The notes under the pieces are model-generated. The model ran no database searches. It worked only from the letters and a program-made list of their open reading frames with translations, and had not been told where the DNA came from. Positions 9,201 through 19,417 of a stretch of DNA of 64,000 nucleotides are shown one piece after another. The position numbers and the translations under genes were made by a program. Positions within the stretch are counted from its first letter, which is position 1, and each line of letters begins with the position of its first letter. Source of the DNA: Epithemia pelagica (taxonomy: Eukaryota > Bacillariophyta > Bacillariophyceae > Surirellales > Surirellaceae); NCBI GenBank assembly GCA_946965045.2, contig OX337235.1:3667928-3731927 (forward strand), given 5' to 3'.

Positions 9201-10467
9201 TGGTGGTGGTGGCTGAGGACATGGTATTCTTCTGGCCACGGGGTTCCTGGGTCGTTGTCCTTGTGGCATGCTCCTGCGACTGCGACTGCTGTTGGTCGTG
9301 TGGTGCTTTTTGTGGCAGAACTGGTGTCGTTGCTGGTGCTCGTCCGGCCGGTTCTTGTGGCAACGAGGAGCTATTACTGGCTGAACTGTTGCGTGTGGGA
9401 GGTGGATTCTTGGGATGGTGGTTGGTATGGCTATTACTACCACAGCTCAAAAGTGGTGCCGGACGACGACCAAACGAGGCTTGTTCGAATCCGCCACACT
9501 TGCGATCCATGGTCCGAATCCTGCGTGGGACGGTCGTGGCGGTCAGTTGGACCCATAGGGGTTCCTCGTTGGTTTCTTCTTGTGCTGCTGCTGCCTGTGG
9601 TTGTGGTGAAGAATGGGGTTGGGATTGTGAATTGGTCCCGTGTGTGCCATTCCTGGTAGACGGACGATTGGGAGGTGGGACGGTGGCTGTTGCGGCGGCT
9701 CCTGGAGGTTCTTGTTCTTGTGGTTGCTGTTCTTGTTCTTCGACATTGGAAAAGGAGGACACCAAGGACGGAGAGAGGGGCAAGGTTACCATGCCAATCA
9801 TGGTGGGAGACTGTCGTGGACGACGGCCAGGAGGAGACGATGATTTGGCACGAGTACGAGACATTTGGTTGGGACCGTAATGGCCCTGGCCATGACGACG
9901 ACGCTGACGACTCGTGTGGGACTGTCGTCGATGGGGAGGCTGTGAACGACGACGACGACGACGACGCGCCGAAGCATCATGTGCCGTCGTCGAACGAGAC
10001 GAACCAATGCGAGAAGCAGTTGTCGTTGTCGTTCCAGGATCCACCACCGGAGAAGGACGGTTGCCATGAGGAGTAGGAGGAGGATCCTTGCCACCCGGAG
10101 GATCCTGGTGGTGGTTGTGGTTGTTGTTGTTGTTGGTGGTAGTGGGCAAGGAAGGTTGTGGAGAGGCTCCCGCAATCATGCGTTGAATGGAAGCCGCCAT
10201 GTCGTGGGGATCCATGCGTTCTTCGGGTTCGTCGTCCTCGTCCTCGTCGTCACTGCTACTGCTACTGGAAGACGACGACGAGGGTGGAGGATCTCGGGGT
10301 GCTGGTGCTTCATAACGGGGAAAGGCCGACGGTGCATCGGGCAGTTGTGACGATTCGTCGTCGTTGTCGTCGCGTTGTTGTTGTTGTTGTTGCTGCTGAC
10401 GTTGTTCAATGAATTGCTGTTGATACCGTCGAATGCTGAATCGTTCCAAGGAATGGGACGACGACAT
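6250..10467 (-). CDS. Giant low-complexity protein A with C-terminal membrane segment
   Basis: About 1405 residues from the ATG at 10467. An upstream in-frame ATG at 10530 would add 21 residues with a hydrophobic run FLLFLFLGIVNIII that could act as a signal anchor, so the start is undecided. Most of the protein is predicted disordered: polyQ, poly-S, Asp/Glu-rich, poly-T and an Arg-rich block (RRRRRRR). Three related motifs stand out: VHPMLETIQQYMDTM, IHTIFEMIHHYVGP and VLQVLDTLQQYMNSV. A phosphatase-1-docking-like KKSVSFNP occurs in the C-terminal half. A single hydrophobic helix HFMVVLLLASVTGFL lies about 110 residues from the end. It is transcribed divergently from the similarly built gene at 11259. 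No known family was recognised. Long trinucleotide runs in the DNA underlie the homopolymers. Confidence 0.75.
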   Translation of the reverse strand: MSSSHSLERFSIRRYQQQFIEQRQQQQQQQQRDDNDDESSQLPDAPSAFPRYEAPAPRDPPPSSSSSSSSSSDDEDEDDEPEERMDPHDMAASIQRMIAGASPQPSLPTTTNNNNNHNHHQDPPGGKDPPPTPHGNRPSPVVDPGTTTTTASRIGSSRSTTAHDASARRRRRRRSQPPHRRQSHTSRQRRRHGQGHYGPNQMSRTRAKSSSPPGRRPRQSPTMIGMVTLPLSPSLVSSFSNVEEQEQQPQEQEPPGAAATATVPPPNRPSTRNGTHGTNSQSQPHSSPQPQAAAAQEETNEEPLWVQLTATTVPRRIRTMDRKCGGFEQASFGRRPAPLLSCGSNSHTNHHPKNPPPTRNSSASNSSSLPQEPAGRAPATTPVLPQKAPHDQQQSQSQEHATRTTTQEPRGQKNTMSSATTTTTHSSSSSSSSSSATVSSLDGVHPMLETIQQYMDTMMERSWTRVRTTTNSSPTTTTTGTATRTTTSFGKPPCPPLRRHDKTTPDSNTTTTTTTTTMTTTRVAATPSQEEDSNHCNDHTATHNNNEDGNHDQMDASSNNATDPDPQQQQDSHTLLHDQPTVVHSDRHLGNEGIRTIPSSNAESCQMPFPSRGADPATESNTTTSDNISTTNEPPKTEDGIHTIFEMIHHYVGPSLSLVQPPQTTTPVVVDEETNQERQLPDPQQDCVKDGQQDEKTESDRQDENNDKERTTSDEEKNLNKSPAESSKVTLSTNSEENSRTIEKQSPRGDDVLQVLDTLQQYMNSVETSWNKVMDSSASTPVCVGASSTSGGDPAQASPVPTMPCLSISTTKRGSDVFLPQPPVGDSQQGMVFSPLEAEYRRKLAHQSEHGKQDEENETDEDEDSSSSDEQMNKIESQIAGTFPTLLAVVACGSSEGEIRVPPSLFEPTIDNKGQQQQVQLNDCRPGCGSPETVSFPLLLNDGSIPSLLDQMPTCSPLWHNGAIAGNNTPSTPVIADSTPNVMLKPILQKPNTTTTFWEPLFLRSTEDKPKVKKSVSFNPVLVQKSEYVLEPESTKDANDVTKQDTKTNSFLKKASKFGPSSILRRRFQMAGTASLLDNHQLQYCSSSSNDEAGPESTAKSPHWRYMKKFGGSNRVPSVSANRTQLAPSMINMQEKGVEEHSSAQLLTSNMTMTGGSDDSDSISDEWERHVRNECSKLEQEDNRADGEDRSSTDRSTERSSTPCASDWSSEELIMEKSRIALPSLPDEDSSWDMKSCKTSMGDEKALGNRSTLATRANNDDTCDKPTSMKEARSRIMNIMVGGSEPPCSKVNTISRSRWVMKHFMVVLLLASVTGFLCADSNTCVDRAMAEYSKYADMMTNMSPQDMVTAIKSYRWYEESIDETIIVHETGELMSLLAGTTTMIFNDESVQPSDEADLLEETTII

Positions 10468-11258
10468 GATGATGATATTGACGATTCCCAAAAACAAAAA
10501 CAAAAGAAAGCGCTTCACGTTGTGTACCACAAAACTACCTTGTCATGAATGTCGGTACACTTTTTGGAATATCGTCCTTGTGTTGGGAGGATTTCCAAAC
10601 TACACACACAGTAATAGATGGAACCGCTCGACATTGACACTGCACGGGATGGGTGATGGACCGAGCCCTGTACAATCCATCGCATTCTAGAGTTGTTGTT
10701 TGTGTGTGCTGGACAGAGACCAGGGACAAGCGGATGGTTCGCCCGGCGTGTGTGGTCCTTATGGGGACATAAGTACCTGACAAGTCTTGGTCGGGACCCA
10801 CTCAAATACCTACACTAAGTATTTGGTTTCGAATGGAGTACATAGAGGACCAGCGACCGTCGGTGATTCGTATATAAAAAGGGGACAATGTGCGACTGCG
10901 ACAGTCGCACGCCGTTCTTTAACAGTACTTCGGTCCAAACTCCTCGACAACCGTTATTCGCATGACAACGGATGGGATTTTTTGTAGATAGAATTGAGTA
11001 TCTACAAATACCTACCATAGGCTTGACACGCTCGCGTCGAACATTTCGTAAGTACCTCAATCGGACATTCGGTACAACGGATGGGATTTCTTCTAAGTAT
11101 CCAAGGAAACGATCCGCACCTCTTGCATCGTCTCATCTTTTCGAGAGGTGCTGCCACACGCTGTGGCCAGAAACACGCCACGAAAGCATCCACAAGAGGA
11201 ACAAACAAACGACAACAAAAGAACAAGAACAACAACAACAACCACCACCATCCGTACC
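10468..11258. promoter_or_regulatory. Shared divergent promoter region of the giant gene pair
   Basis: The 0.8 kb between the two start codons holds four separate signals. Three are inverted repeats: CAAATAC/GTATTTG at 10803-10825, GTGCGACTG/CAGTCGCAC at 10890-10910, and TTTGTAGATA/TATCTACAAA at 10981-11008. ACAACGGATGGGATTT also occurs twice as a direct repeat (near 10965 and 11076). These are candidate transcription-factor sites for two-way expression. Function is inference. Confidence 0.5.
10871..10880 (+). promoter_or_regulatory. TATA box
   Basis: TATATAAAAA followed by GGGG is a textbook TATA element on the + strand, about 380 bp upstream of the ATG at 11259. The 9-bp-arm palindrome GTGCGACTG-CGA-CAGTCGCAC begins ten bases after it. 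Confidence 0.5.
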
Positions 11259-14200
11259 ATGATGAAAGAATCTAGTGAGGCCATTCCGCCGCAACAGCCG
11301 ACAGAGGAAAAGGAGGACTGTACCTTGTCCTCTCCTCTGCCAGAGGAAACGCCGGATCCTGTTCCTCGACTACCTCACGATCCGCATTATCAAGCCACGT
11401 GTACGTCGCAAACCATTCCTGGTACCTCCGTATTGTCGTCCACTCTATTGACGACGCCCACACGAACAATGGTCGATTCCGAACAAGAAGAACAAGAACA
11501 AAAGGAGCAGTCGGCTCAACGACAATGTGTGGGACCACCCGTGTTGTTCAAGGAAGATCCACCCGTCTCGTCCCTGTCCGATTCCTCCTCCTCGGCCTCG
11601 TCATCCTCCTCCTCAGCATCGTTATCCTCTGGCTCGGGTGCTGCCATGTCGTCGTCCTTGTCGACGTTGGATCGTCCGATCCAGCCGCCGCCGCGTCGTC
11701 CGGGTCGTGGTCGGAGTCGTTTGGGCCGTCGTTCGACCAAGCCATTCCGGGTACTGCGGTCCAGTAGTGTCTGGCATGCCACCACCACAACGACCAGAAC
11801 AAGGACCAGAACCACAACGATCAAGGCACCGCAACCAGCACAACCAGCACAACAATCCCAACGACTCGTGTCACGTGCCGCTACCGCCGAAGCACGACAA
11901 GATGTCGAATCCCAAACGACGGGGCGACCACAGGGTAGTACCAGTAGTACCGTCCAGCGGTTCCACGACAAGCACAACCACAACAAGAGCCAGAACCAAC
12001 CAAACAACAACAACGACCCCACCAACCCGAAACGAGGCAACGACGAGGAAAAGGATGACACGAGTGAGGAATTGGTGCCTCTCATGCTTCCCGATCCGCC
12101 CGCCACGGGCAATCCAGTAGCACAAGCAGCAGCAGCACCATCATCCTCATCCGTTTGGAGACTGTCCTCTTCCTCCTGGACCGCCGCCGCCGCCACCATT
12201 TCAAACTGGGTTCCACAACACATGGTGGACCAACGGACAACTAGTACGGCTGCCACAGATTCCCTGTGGCACGACTGGACCCGTTGGACGCGCAGTGAAC
12301 CCTTTCCGAATGACACCACCACCACCAACAACCACAACAACAACAACAACACTGGCAAACCAACAACCACAACATCCACAACGACGACGACGACGACGAT
12401 CCAGCCAATGGTGGGTGGCCATGAAACCAGCACCACCAACAACAACTGGTCGTGGCCTCGCGTACCATTCGTTCGGTCGACCGACGCGGTTCCTTCAAGG
12501 GATGGTAGAATGTGCTCTCAACAACAGCAAGAGGAACAAAACCCCAACGAAACGAAACAAGAACCAGAACACGCAGCCACAGCTACAACAAGCCAACCAT
12601 TGGTGATGGTTGACCCGAATGCCTCCTCTTCGTACAGGACGATGGAATTTCAGGCTCCCATCCGATTACAGGATCCGGGTGCGACACGAATGACAGCCGT
12701 CGCCCAAGCCGTTTCGTCGTGTTCCTCCTTCCATTCGTGCCCACCCATGAATGAGGATTGGAACAATCCGGTACCCATTCCAGAAGAAAACGACAAGGAC
12801 AAGGACGATTGGGAGAAGAGTAGCAACTTGGGACCACGCTTTCAATTCCTGCACGATTTGGTCTTGAATCATACGTGCACCAGTTGGGCCAAAGATACCA
12901 CGGCCACGACCCTTCCAGCCGCCACCACAACCGTTCGGGAACCGTCATTGTTGTCACCCGCACAGTCCGATAATACGGACCGGACGAGGACAGGGGCGCC
13001 GCCGACCGCCTCACCAAGAACTCAGCCAGCTGCTGATCCATCTACACCGCTGTCGTCATCGGCCTTGGAATACTGGATGGGTGGTTCGTATTATCGTCGA
13101 TTGCTCAGCTCTGGCAATACGGCAGCAGCAGCAGTAGATCCGTCCCTGGGTCACATTCACAACAACCAGAGTATTCCAGCAGTGCCACAAGTCCAGAAAA
13201 ACCAACACGCGATGGAACCGGATGGTGATAAGGACAAGCACAACGACACTGATGGCAATCAGAGCAGTTTGCACTGCTGCAATCGGAATGGACTGGACGA
13301 CGACGACGACTTGTTGGCGTCCCCTGCACGCCCTCGCCCACGATTGGAAACCGCTCCTGCTCGGGATGTACAAGCGTCGGTTCCTAGTATCACCACCACA
13401 GCGACGGACCCTTGGACTAGAGCCTGTACTGCACCAAACCCAAGCCCCACCATGTTGAACCATACTGCTGCTGTCGAGTCCTCATCACCTGCACAGATGG
13501 AGGAGGAATCCACTGGTTTGTTGTTGTCCCATTCCGAGGGTAAACCAAACCGTTGTTCCACAACGACCCATTCCTCCAAATGTGTCGTTGTGACATTGGC
13601 TTCTACGACACCACCATTGTCTCCGCGTGTACGACGCATTGATCCCATTCCGGGAACCCCGTCCTCCACGGTGAGACGAGGACACGTGACGGATGCCAGC
13701 CACGTCTCATCACCACAACCAGCACCACAAAACACGGTCCACTCATCCCCCAAGACGCTACTGGAAGATGCCGAGACGGAAAGTATTTCCGACATGGTAC
13801 AAGTCCTGCATCAATACTTGAGCCTGATTGAACGACAACCATCTCATTCCGATGATGCAGTCTCGATCTCGTCGTGTTCTTCCTCCAAGCCCTTGTCTCC
13901 AGCATCTCTCGGTTCATTTCCAGCAACGAATACAGGAGGGGCATCCGACGCAGTCATGCGCACGACCAACGACACTCCTCATGTTCCTCCTCTTGACACA
14001 GTGCCTCTCAATCAAGCATTGTCCTATCTGCAATCCAATCAACGTCCCATTCTCTTTGACAGTGAAATGGAGGAAGACGAAAGTGGAGAAGGTATTACTA
14101 CCGACAATGGCAATGAGGCCGACGATGAAGCCAATGGTGACGACCGCGATGGTACCACGCCCATTACTACTGGAAATCCCGTCAGTATTCCCCCTCTTTC

Positions 14201-15495
14201 GGATGCTATGGTTCCAGCTATGGATCTTGACAATTCCAATGACGACGACAACGACAGTGAGGATCATGTCACTGCCGCCTCCATGGCACTCTTGCGAGCC
14301 ACCTTGATGGAGCAGCAACTACAAGAACAAAAACTCGAGTACCACAATTATCATGGTAGCCCGACCACACTGATGATGGATCAAATGTTGTCCGTGTCGT
14401 CCTTGATTCACCCGACGTCGTCCAGTGACAGCAATGGCAACACGAGCGATACGGATACGACAAGCAATGCAGCCGAGGATACCTCATCGTGTGGTGGTAG
14501 CGTGCAACCAATGGGACTGGTCTTTTTCCAACAGCCGCAGCAGCAAAAGCAAGTACCATTCAAATCGCTCCTGTCCACGAAACCAAGCGCGGCGGAATCA
14601 ACACCGGACAAACAACAAGACCATGAGTCGAGTGCCATTGTCAAACCACAAACGACAAAAGACGCCACAGCAACGGAAGAGGACATTGGCAATTCCAATG
14701 ATAGTAGCATTCTTTCAGATGAGACTGACAGTTTCAAGAGTTGCCTTCTCGCTCTATCCACCAGTGAGGCCTCCTGTCCAAACACTGATGACACGTCGAA
14801 TTCAGAACTTTCTGAGACAGAGACAGTGGCACAAGCCCAAAACCGTGAACGAGACAATGATATCCCACCGATGCACTGTCCCCAAGAAGCTTTGCTCGAT
14901 GACTCCATGTCCAATAGCGTGCCATCGAACCAGAGCAAGGATATCGAAAACGTATCCGAATCTGGTACCAGCGGCAACCTTGCAGAAATGTGTTTGAGTG
15001 TGGCTCGATATATTCTGTGGTGTATGTTGGCCTTGAGCCTGGCACTTAGTTTGGCTGGACCCGACAAGCTCCAAGCATTGTCCTTGTCCATGCAACGACG
15101 GCAACAAGAATACTTTTCTTCAGTCAACGTGACGCAAGTGTACCTTCAGCTTCAGGATTTCACCAAGCCTTGGACCGAATCGGCGCACTCTTTTTCGGAA
15201 ATGAGTCTTGTCCGTCCCACGTTGGGCGTTGTACTTCGCAACACCGTTCGATTGACATGGAGAACCGCGGCCATGAACACGAAACTTTGGAATCCACAAA
15301 GCACTTTCTACGAGTACTGTTCCAGTACTTTAAGGTAGGTTTCGAGTGCGCTCAACCCAAGGCCTGTGCACTAGATGCTCACCAACCATTACTCTTTTCT
15401 TGCCTCTTGTTCACTCTTTGTCCAGGAACATGTGGCGTGAACTCTCTCAGCCTTACGAAAGCCATGGTCCACAGACTGAGGAAGCCGCATCATAG
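11259..15495 (+). CDS. Giant low-complexity protein B with C-terminal membrane segment (two exons)
   Basis: Proposed join of 11259-15334 and 15426-15495, giving about 1381 residues. The ATG at 11259 sits in ACCATG. An earlier in-frame ATG at 11148 gives only a low-complexity extension. The protein is Ser/Thr/Gln-rich with acidic patches and long poly-S and poly-T runs. A motif DMVQVLHQYLSLIE resembles the three QQYM motifs of protein A. A hydrophobic helix YILWCMLALSLALSL lies about 100 residues before the end of exon 1. Exon 2 adds NMWRELSQPYESHGPQTEEA and ends at TAG 15493-15495. Size, composition, membrane position and mirror arrangement suggest A and B are diverged paralogues. No family or function was recognised. 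A broken copy lies at 1-613. Confidence 0.72.
15335..15425 (+). other. Intron near the 3' end of giant gene B
   Basis: The donor AAG|GTAGGT and the acceptor in CTTTGTCCAG|GAAC follow a clear pyrimidine tract (CTCTTTTCTTGCCTCTTG). The length is 91 bp. Splicing removes the TAG that directly follows TLR and opens 22 further codons. The broken copy at 1-613 keeps a similar acceptor region near 160-185 on its strand. Confidence 0.6.
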
Positions 15496-15590
15496 CATGC
15501 CCCTTCAAGGCATACCCTAAAGCCCATGAACGCATATCTCTGATTCAACAAAGCCCTTGGTGACAAAACCGCATCCCATTGCGAGACAAA
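15470..15590 (-). repeat. Post-cluster repeat, copies at 1-120 and 18970-19095
   Basis: Shared phrases include GACTGAGGAAG, CATAGCA, CCTTCAAGGCATACCCTAAA, GAACGCAT and AAAGCCCTTGGTG with CGAGACAA. The copy at 1-120 is in the opposite orientation; the copy at 18970-19095 is in the same orientation. At 15470 it overlaps the last exon and 3' end of giant gene B, so the other two copies look like scattered 3' ends of that gene. Confidence 0.65.
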
Positions 15591-15699
15591 GTAAAACAAG
15601 CAAAGGAAATTCAACGAGGACATGGGCCGGTGATTCCATATAACAAGTATTGCTATTCGTTTCTCATTCTTTTGAGATCACCCAATTTTGTTGTGTAGG

Positions 15700-15935
15700 A
15701 TGGTTCGTCAGAGAATTGTATGTTGTCTTTGTAGCAGGAAAGTAGGATGGTTCGTCAGAGAATTGAATTTTGTCTTTATAGCAGGAGAACTCGCGATCCT
15801 CAACGATCCTCTGACAACAAACAACACAGATCATATCTTGCAACATTTTCGTTCTACTTTTCAGTTACCATTCTCTATACTAGGATTGCTACTGTGAACG
15901 TAGAAAACAAGCCACTCGATTGAGAACAACACGTC
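15700..15935 (-). repeat. Conserved post-Kelch sequence after Kelch 3
   Basis: Inverse of the block after Kelch 2. Within it, AGGATGGTTCGTCAGAGAATTG occurs twice (from about 15698 and 15747), a short tandem duplication of about 48 bp unique to this copy. Confidence 0.6.
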
Positions 15936-15968
15936 TAGGTTTGATCCTTCCCTTCGTCACCATGGCAT

Positions 15969-17195
15969 CTAGGGAGAATTTGGCCATGCTCGTTTACGAG
16001 GCAATGTTGAGGTCAAGCAGGGCCGTACATAGTCATTCCCCATACTACCCGTTACATTAACATCTTGGGAACCTGATCCTTCTAGAGAATGATACCGTTC
16101 GTTCCATGGCTGTCCACAAAGTCGACAAAAGCACCATGTATTCTTGTCCATTAATGGCAATGTCGCACAGGTAGGATCCGGATCTCCACCAATCACGGCA
16201 ATTTGATTGGCAAACGTCACCATACTGCAGACTTCACGGAAATTTCCGAATGATGGGAGATTCCACACGCGGTTGCGAAGCGTATCCAAGACTTGCACGG
16301 TTCGACTGTGTGGTTCTGCCACCACCAGACAAGATCCTACGGAAGCCACTAAACAAAAACCTGGGTCGGAAAGCACCAAATCAGATAGAGTCGTCTTCCA
16401 AGCGGCCGAGAAGGAAATGACTGTAGACAAAGTGTCGTCGTTTCTCTCCTCATTGTCACAGCGCTTTGTAAAGTCCAAATACTCGACCAACGTATTGGTT
16501 GTGGAGCCTCCAATGACAAAGATGCGGTGGCCGACGACCGCACTGGCACACCATGATCGTGAAACAGTCATACTTGGTCCAGCCGTGACAGTGTGGGTAC
16601 TGGTATCAACAACATCCACATCCACCGACGATAAGTTGTCGTGCCCCCTGGTCGATCCGCCCATTACAACAATGTATCTATTGTACACCGCAACAGCACG
16701 GCATCCACGTCGCCCCGTTGACAATCGACAGTCCAGTGTCGTCCACTTGGTCTCATGTGTGCTGTTGGATGTTGAAGAAAATGATTGTAGCAAATCATTC
16801 GCATCAATTCGTTCCATGCAATCTAACATTGGGCCAAAAAAGCCTCCACCGCCACCCATTACATAAACTCCACCATTGCACACAACAGCGGCATGTGATT
16901 GACGACTCTGATTCATGGGCGGTCCTTCGCACCACAGCTTGTTTGGGTCTGCTAAATTCAATCCATGAACAGATTTGGTCATATTGTACCGGTTGTCGTA
17001 TCCACCCACGACGACGACCGTTTGTCCGTTGTTGCTGTTATTGATGTCCTTGTCCTTAGCGGGATGATTCAGTACCACCGAAGCATGACGCCAACGCCAT
17101 CCACCCTCAAGAGGAGGCAAGTCGGTTTCATTCCATTTCTCGTCCGAAAGGACAAGGCCCGATTGACGTGCTTTTTCTTTCAGTGCCATGCTCAT
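15969..17195 (-). CDS. Kelch-repeat protein 3 (inner gene, right arm)
   Basis: A 408-residue intronless Kelch protein starting MSMALKEKARQSGLVLSDEK. Blade signatures are TVVVVGGYDN, AVVCNGGVYVMGGGGG, RYIVVMGGSTRG, HRIFVIGGSTTN, SCLVVAEPHSR, and NQIAVIGGDPDPTCATLP with NTWCFCRLCGQPWN. It is the mirror partner of Kelch 2, with the same N terminus and the same C-terminal VTGSMGNDYVRPCLTSTLPR pattern. Its fourth blade (TNTLVEYLDFTKRCDNEERN) is closer to Kelch 1 and Kelch 4, again suggesting exchange between paralogues. Confidence 0.9.
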   Translation of the reverse strand: MSMALKEKARQSGLVLSDEKWNETDLPPLEGGWRWRHASVVLNHPAKDKDINNSNNGQTVVVVGGYDNRYNMTKSVHGLNLADPNKLWCEGPPMNQSRQSHAAVVCNGGVYVMGGGGGFFGPMLDCMERIDANDLLQSFSSTSNSTHETKWTTLDCRLSTGRRGCRAVAVYNRYIVVMGGSTRGHDNLSSVDVDVVDTSTHTVTAGPSMTVSRSWCASAVVGHRIFVIGGSTTNTLVEYLDFTKRCDNEERNDDTLSTVISFSAAWKTTLSDLVLSDPGFCLVASVGSCLVVAEPHSRTVQVLDTLRNRVWNLPSFGNFREVCSMVTFANQIAVIGGDPDPTCATLPLMDKNTWCFCRLCGQPWNERYHSLEGSGSQDVNVTGSMGNDYVRPCLTSTLPRKRAWPNSP

Positions 17196-17220
17196 GGTGA
17201 CTTTTCACTTTTGGTAAGCA

Positions 17221-17244
17221 TTCTGTTATGACGGTGTTGTCTGC
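17221..17244 (-). promoter_or_regulatory. Conserved core-promoter-like motif of Kelch 3
   Basis: On the minus strand it reads CAGACAACACCGTCATAACAGAA, the counterpart of the CAACACCGCCATAAAAGAAT motif before Kelch 1 and 2. It lies about 30 bp before the ATG at 17195. Confidence 0.45.
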
Positions 17245-17326
17245 TTGCTGTTTTGCTATTGGTATAGTTCGTGAGAGGTGACAGATGATGACTGATATGT
17301 GTGCGGATTGCGGATGTATGATGATG

Positions 17327-17450
17327 ATAGAATCCGACTTTTTGTCCCACAAAAGCGTGAGTTTTTTTGGGGGGGGGGGTCGGAATTTGGTTGGGTGAGT
17401 CTATTTGAAGTTGCCGCCGGGCGCGCACAAAAGACCCTATGGGAGTATTA
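17327..17450 (-). repeat. E element copy 3 (upstream of Kelch 3)
   Basis: On the minus strand: ATAGGGTCTTTTGTGCGCGC, CCGGCGGCAACTTCAAAT, a C-rich run at about 17372-17380, and GTCGGATTCTATCATCATC. It is shorter than the other copies because the G-rich middle is reduced. Confidence 0.65.
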
Positions 17451-17645
17451 TTGGAAGGATGACGAAGCCATTGCACCGAGAGATTCTGTTTTGTAATATA
17501 CAAACCCCATATAAAAGAACTGTAGGATCAAGACGAACGACATTCTTTCGGCGCAAAGTCGCTCACAAACCACAGTGACTCGTCGCAGGAGTTCGCAGCA
17601 TGTGGACCAGAGAGGGATATGGGAAGGACGTCGTTTGGTAGTACA

Positions 17646-18276
17646 ATGGGTAATGTGCGGCATAAAGGGACCAGTGCCATACTAGTAAGAGTGACCACGG
17701 CAGCAATGGCCTCGTCACAGAATACCGGAAGCATCACCACAAGATGCAATGACGACGAAAGACAGTCTTACCATTGTTCCATGATGATACCCATCACAAC
17801 AAGCAAACCAGAAAGACATGGGCAATACCCACGGCACGAATGCCAAGGAACCAAACACCACCACTTTGTCCTACGAAGGTGTTTACCAAATGTCGAATGT
17901 CATTTCCCAATACCTGGATACAAAGAGAAGAAGAGAAACAGAAGAAGGAGCAAGCCACCACTCTTCCCGCAGACTCATCCTTCATGAGCACCACACAGAA
18001 ATAGCCAGAAACGAGGGGCGTTGCATCACGGCACCCAATAATGAGGATTCGAAAAAAGAAAACCAACTCCACCGCAAAGCAGATTTGATTTTACCAAGGA
18101 TTCGTTCACCTCTGTTATATAGTATTACGACAAAGCGATCCACCCTCGAACCACCACGACAAAAGAACCGGACAATCGACGCCACCACCATGTGCTCCCA
18201 ACCACGAAACTTCTGGACACCCGCACGAAACAGAAAAATGACCCATACGACCGAAGAAGACCACACACGACAATAA
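17646..18276 (+). pseudogene. Unknown gene (or remnant) divergent from Kelch 3
   Basis: Mirror counterpart of 3091-3811. Open frames begin MGNVRHKGTSAILVRVTTAA (17646) and, in another frame, MGNTHGTNAKEPNTTT (17818). The latter stays open to 18276 with basic, low-complexity sequence (RRRETEEGASHHSS, TTKRSTLEPPRQK). Starts and short blocks are conserved between arms but middles are not. No family was recognised. It could be a two-exon gene or a decaying one. Confidence 0.3.
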
Positions 18277-19199
18277 CAACGACAACTAGGCAGTGATGTC
18301 CCTAGAGGCCAATATCAGACACTGCACCAAGGCCACAGACAGTGACCAATTCAAATGGGCGTTTTTGTTCTGGAGGCAAAAGAACGTTACTGTCACCGGT
18401 TCCAAGAATCTAGTCTGCCCGCAACAGCATTCTTCCAATGGCGCGGTTTCAGTGACAATCCACAAATTTCAAAAACAAAAAGAATCTGACGACCAGATTG
18501 TTTTTATAAGATGTTGCAAATGATGCACCACCGACTTGCAACAAGAACCTACACCGAGGGTTGCTACAGAACAACAACAAGTGCAAGTCCACGAGAAGGA
18601 CTGTCTTGTAGTAATGGCACGAAGACTCCATCCATGAGACCAACAATGTCCGTGAAATAGGTGAGATAATATTGCTGGCACCTGGGACTTTGACTAGGAA
18701 ATTGGATGACCAGAGCAACAAGTAGACAAAACAAACTGGATGGACAGCGCAACCAATTTATAGGGGTTATCGAGACGCATTACTAGGATAAAATCGACAC
18801 CACCTGGTAGCGGCGTGAGATTGCATTGCTGTTCTTTTTCAAACTGTCAGTGCCCACCGATCGATTGAGTCCACCACACACTATAGCAACCTGAGTATAT
18901 AGAAACATGGGGCATTCCACCGGCTTGCACTCAGAGGGATTGGAGGACATGCCTCCCGCTGTAGATAGCAATGGCCTAGAGACTGAGGAGTCCGGATCAT
19001 AGCACGTCCCTTCAAGGCATACCCTAAAACCCCCGAACGCATGTATCTGATTCAAGAAAGCCCTTGGTGCGAAAGCTGAATCTCATGACGAGACAACGAA
19101 ACACTACAAGCAAAGGAAAATTAATCATATGGATCGGCGATTCCATATAAACAATTATCGCTACATTTCGTTCATTCTTTTGAGATCATCCAATATTAT
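18277..19199. other. Spacer between Kelch 3 partner and Kelch 4
   Basis: No gene was recognised. It contains 18540-18620 and 18780-18970, which match the Kelch 1 spacer in inverse, and 18970-19095, a copy of the 3' end of giant gene B. Confidence 0.5.
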
Positions 19200-19417
19200 T
19201 TTGTAGGCTGGCTCGACAGAGGATTTTACGAATGTCTTTGTAGCGGGAGAATGGGACAGGCCCCTTTCATTCATTCCCGATTCTCAATGATCCTCTGACA
19301 ACAAGCAAACACATCCTATCTTGTAACATCTTCGTTCTACTTTTCAGGTCCCATTATATCTACAAGGATTGCATTTGAATGTATAAAACAAAAGTCACTC
19401 GATCGAGAACATGACGT
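19200..19417 (-). repeat. Conserved post-Kelch sequence after Kelch 4
   Basis: Shares the ACAAGATAGGATGTG, ACCTGAAAAGTAGAACGAAG and TCGATCGAGTGAC phrases with the blocks after Kelch 2 and Kelch 3. Confidence 0.6.

Noticed and set aside
8598-9659. 353-residue plus-strand frame rich in Trp, Val and Ser
   Set aside because: It is the complement of the poly-T, poly-Q and poly-S coding region of giant gene A.
11516-14320. Several long frames antisense to giant gene B, and similar ones antisense to gene A
   Set aside because: Trinucleotide repeats keep several frames open at once. The peptides are homopolymeric and lack domain features.
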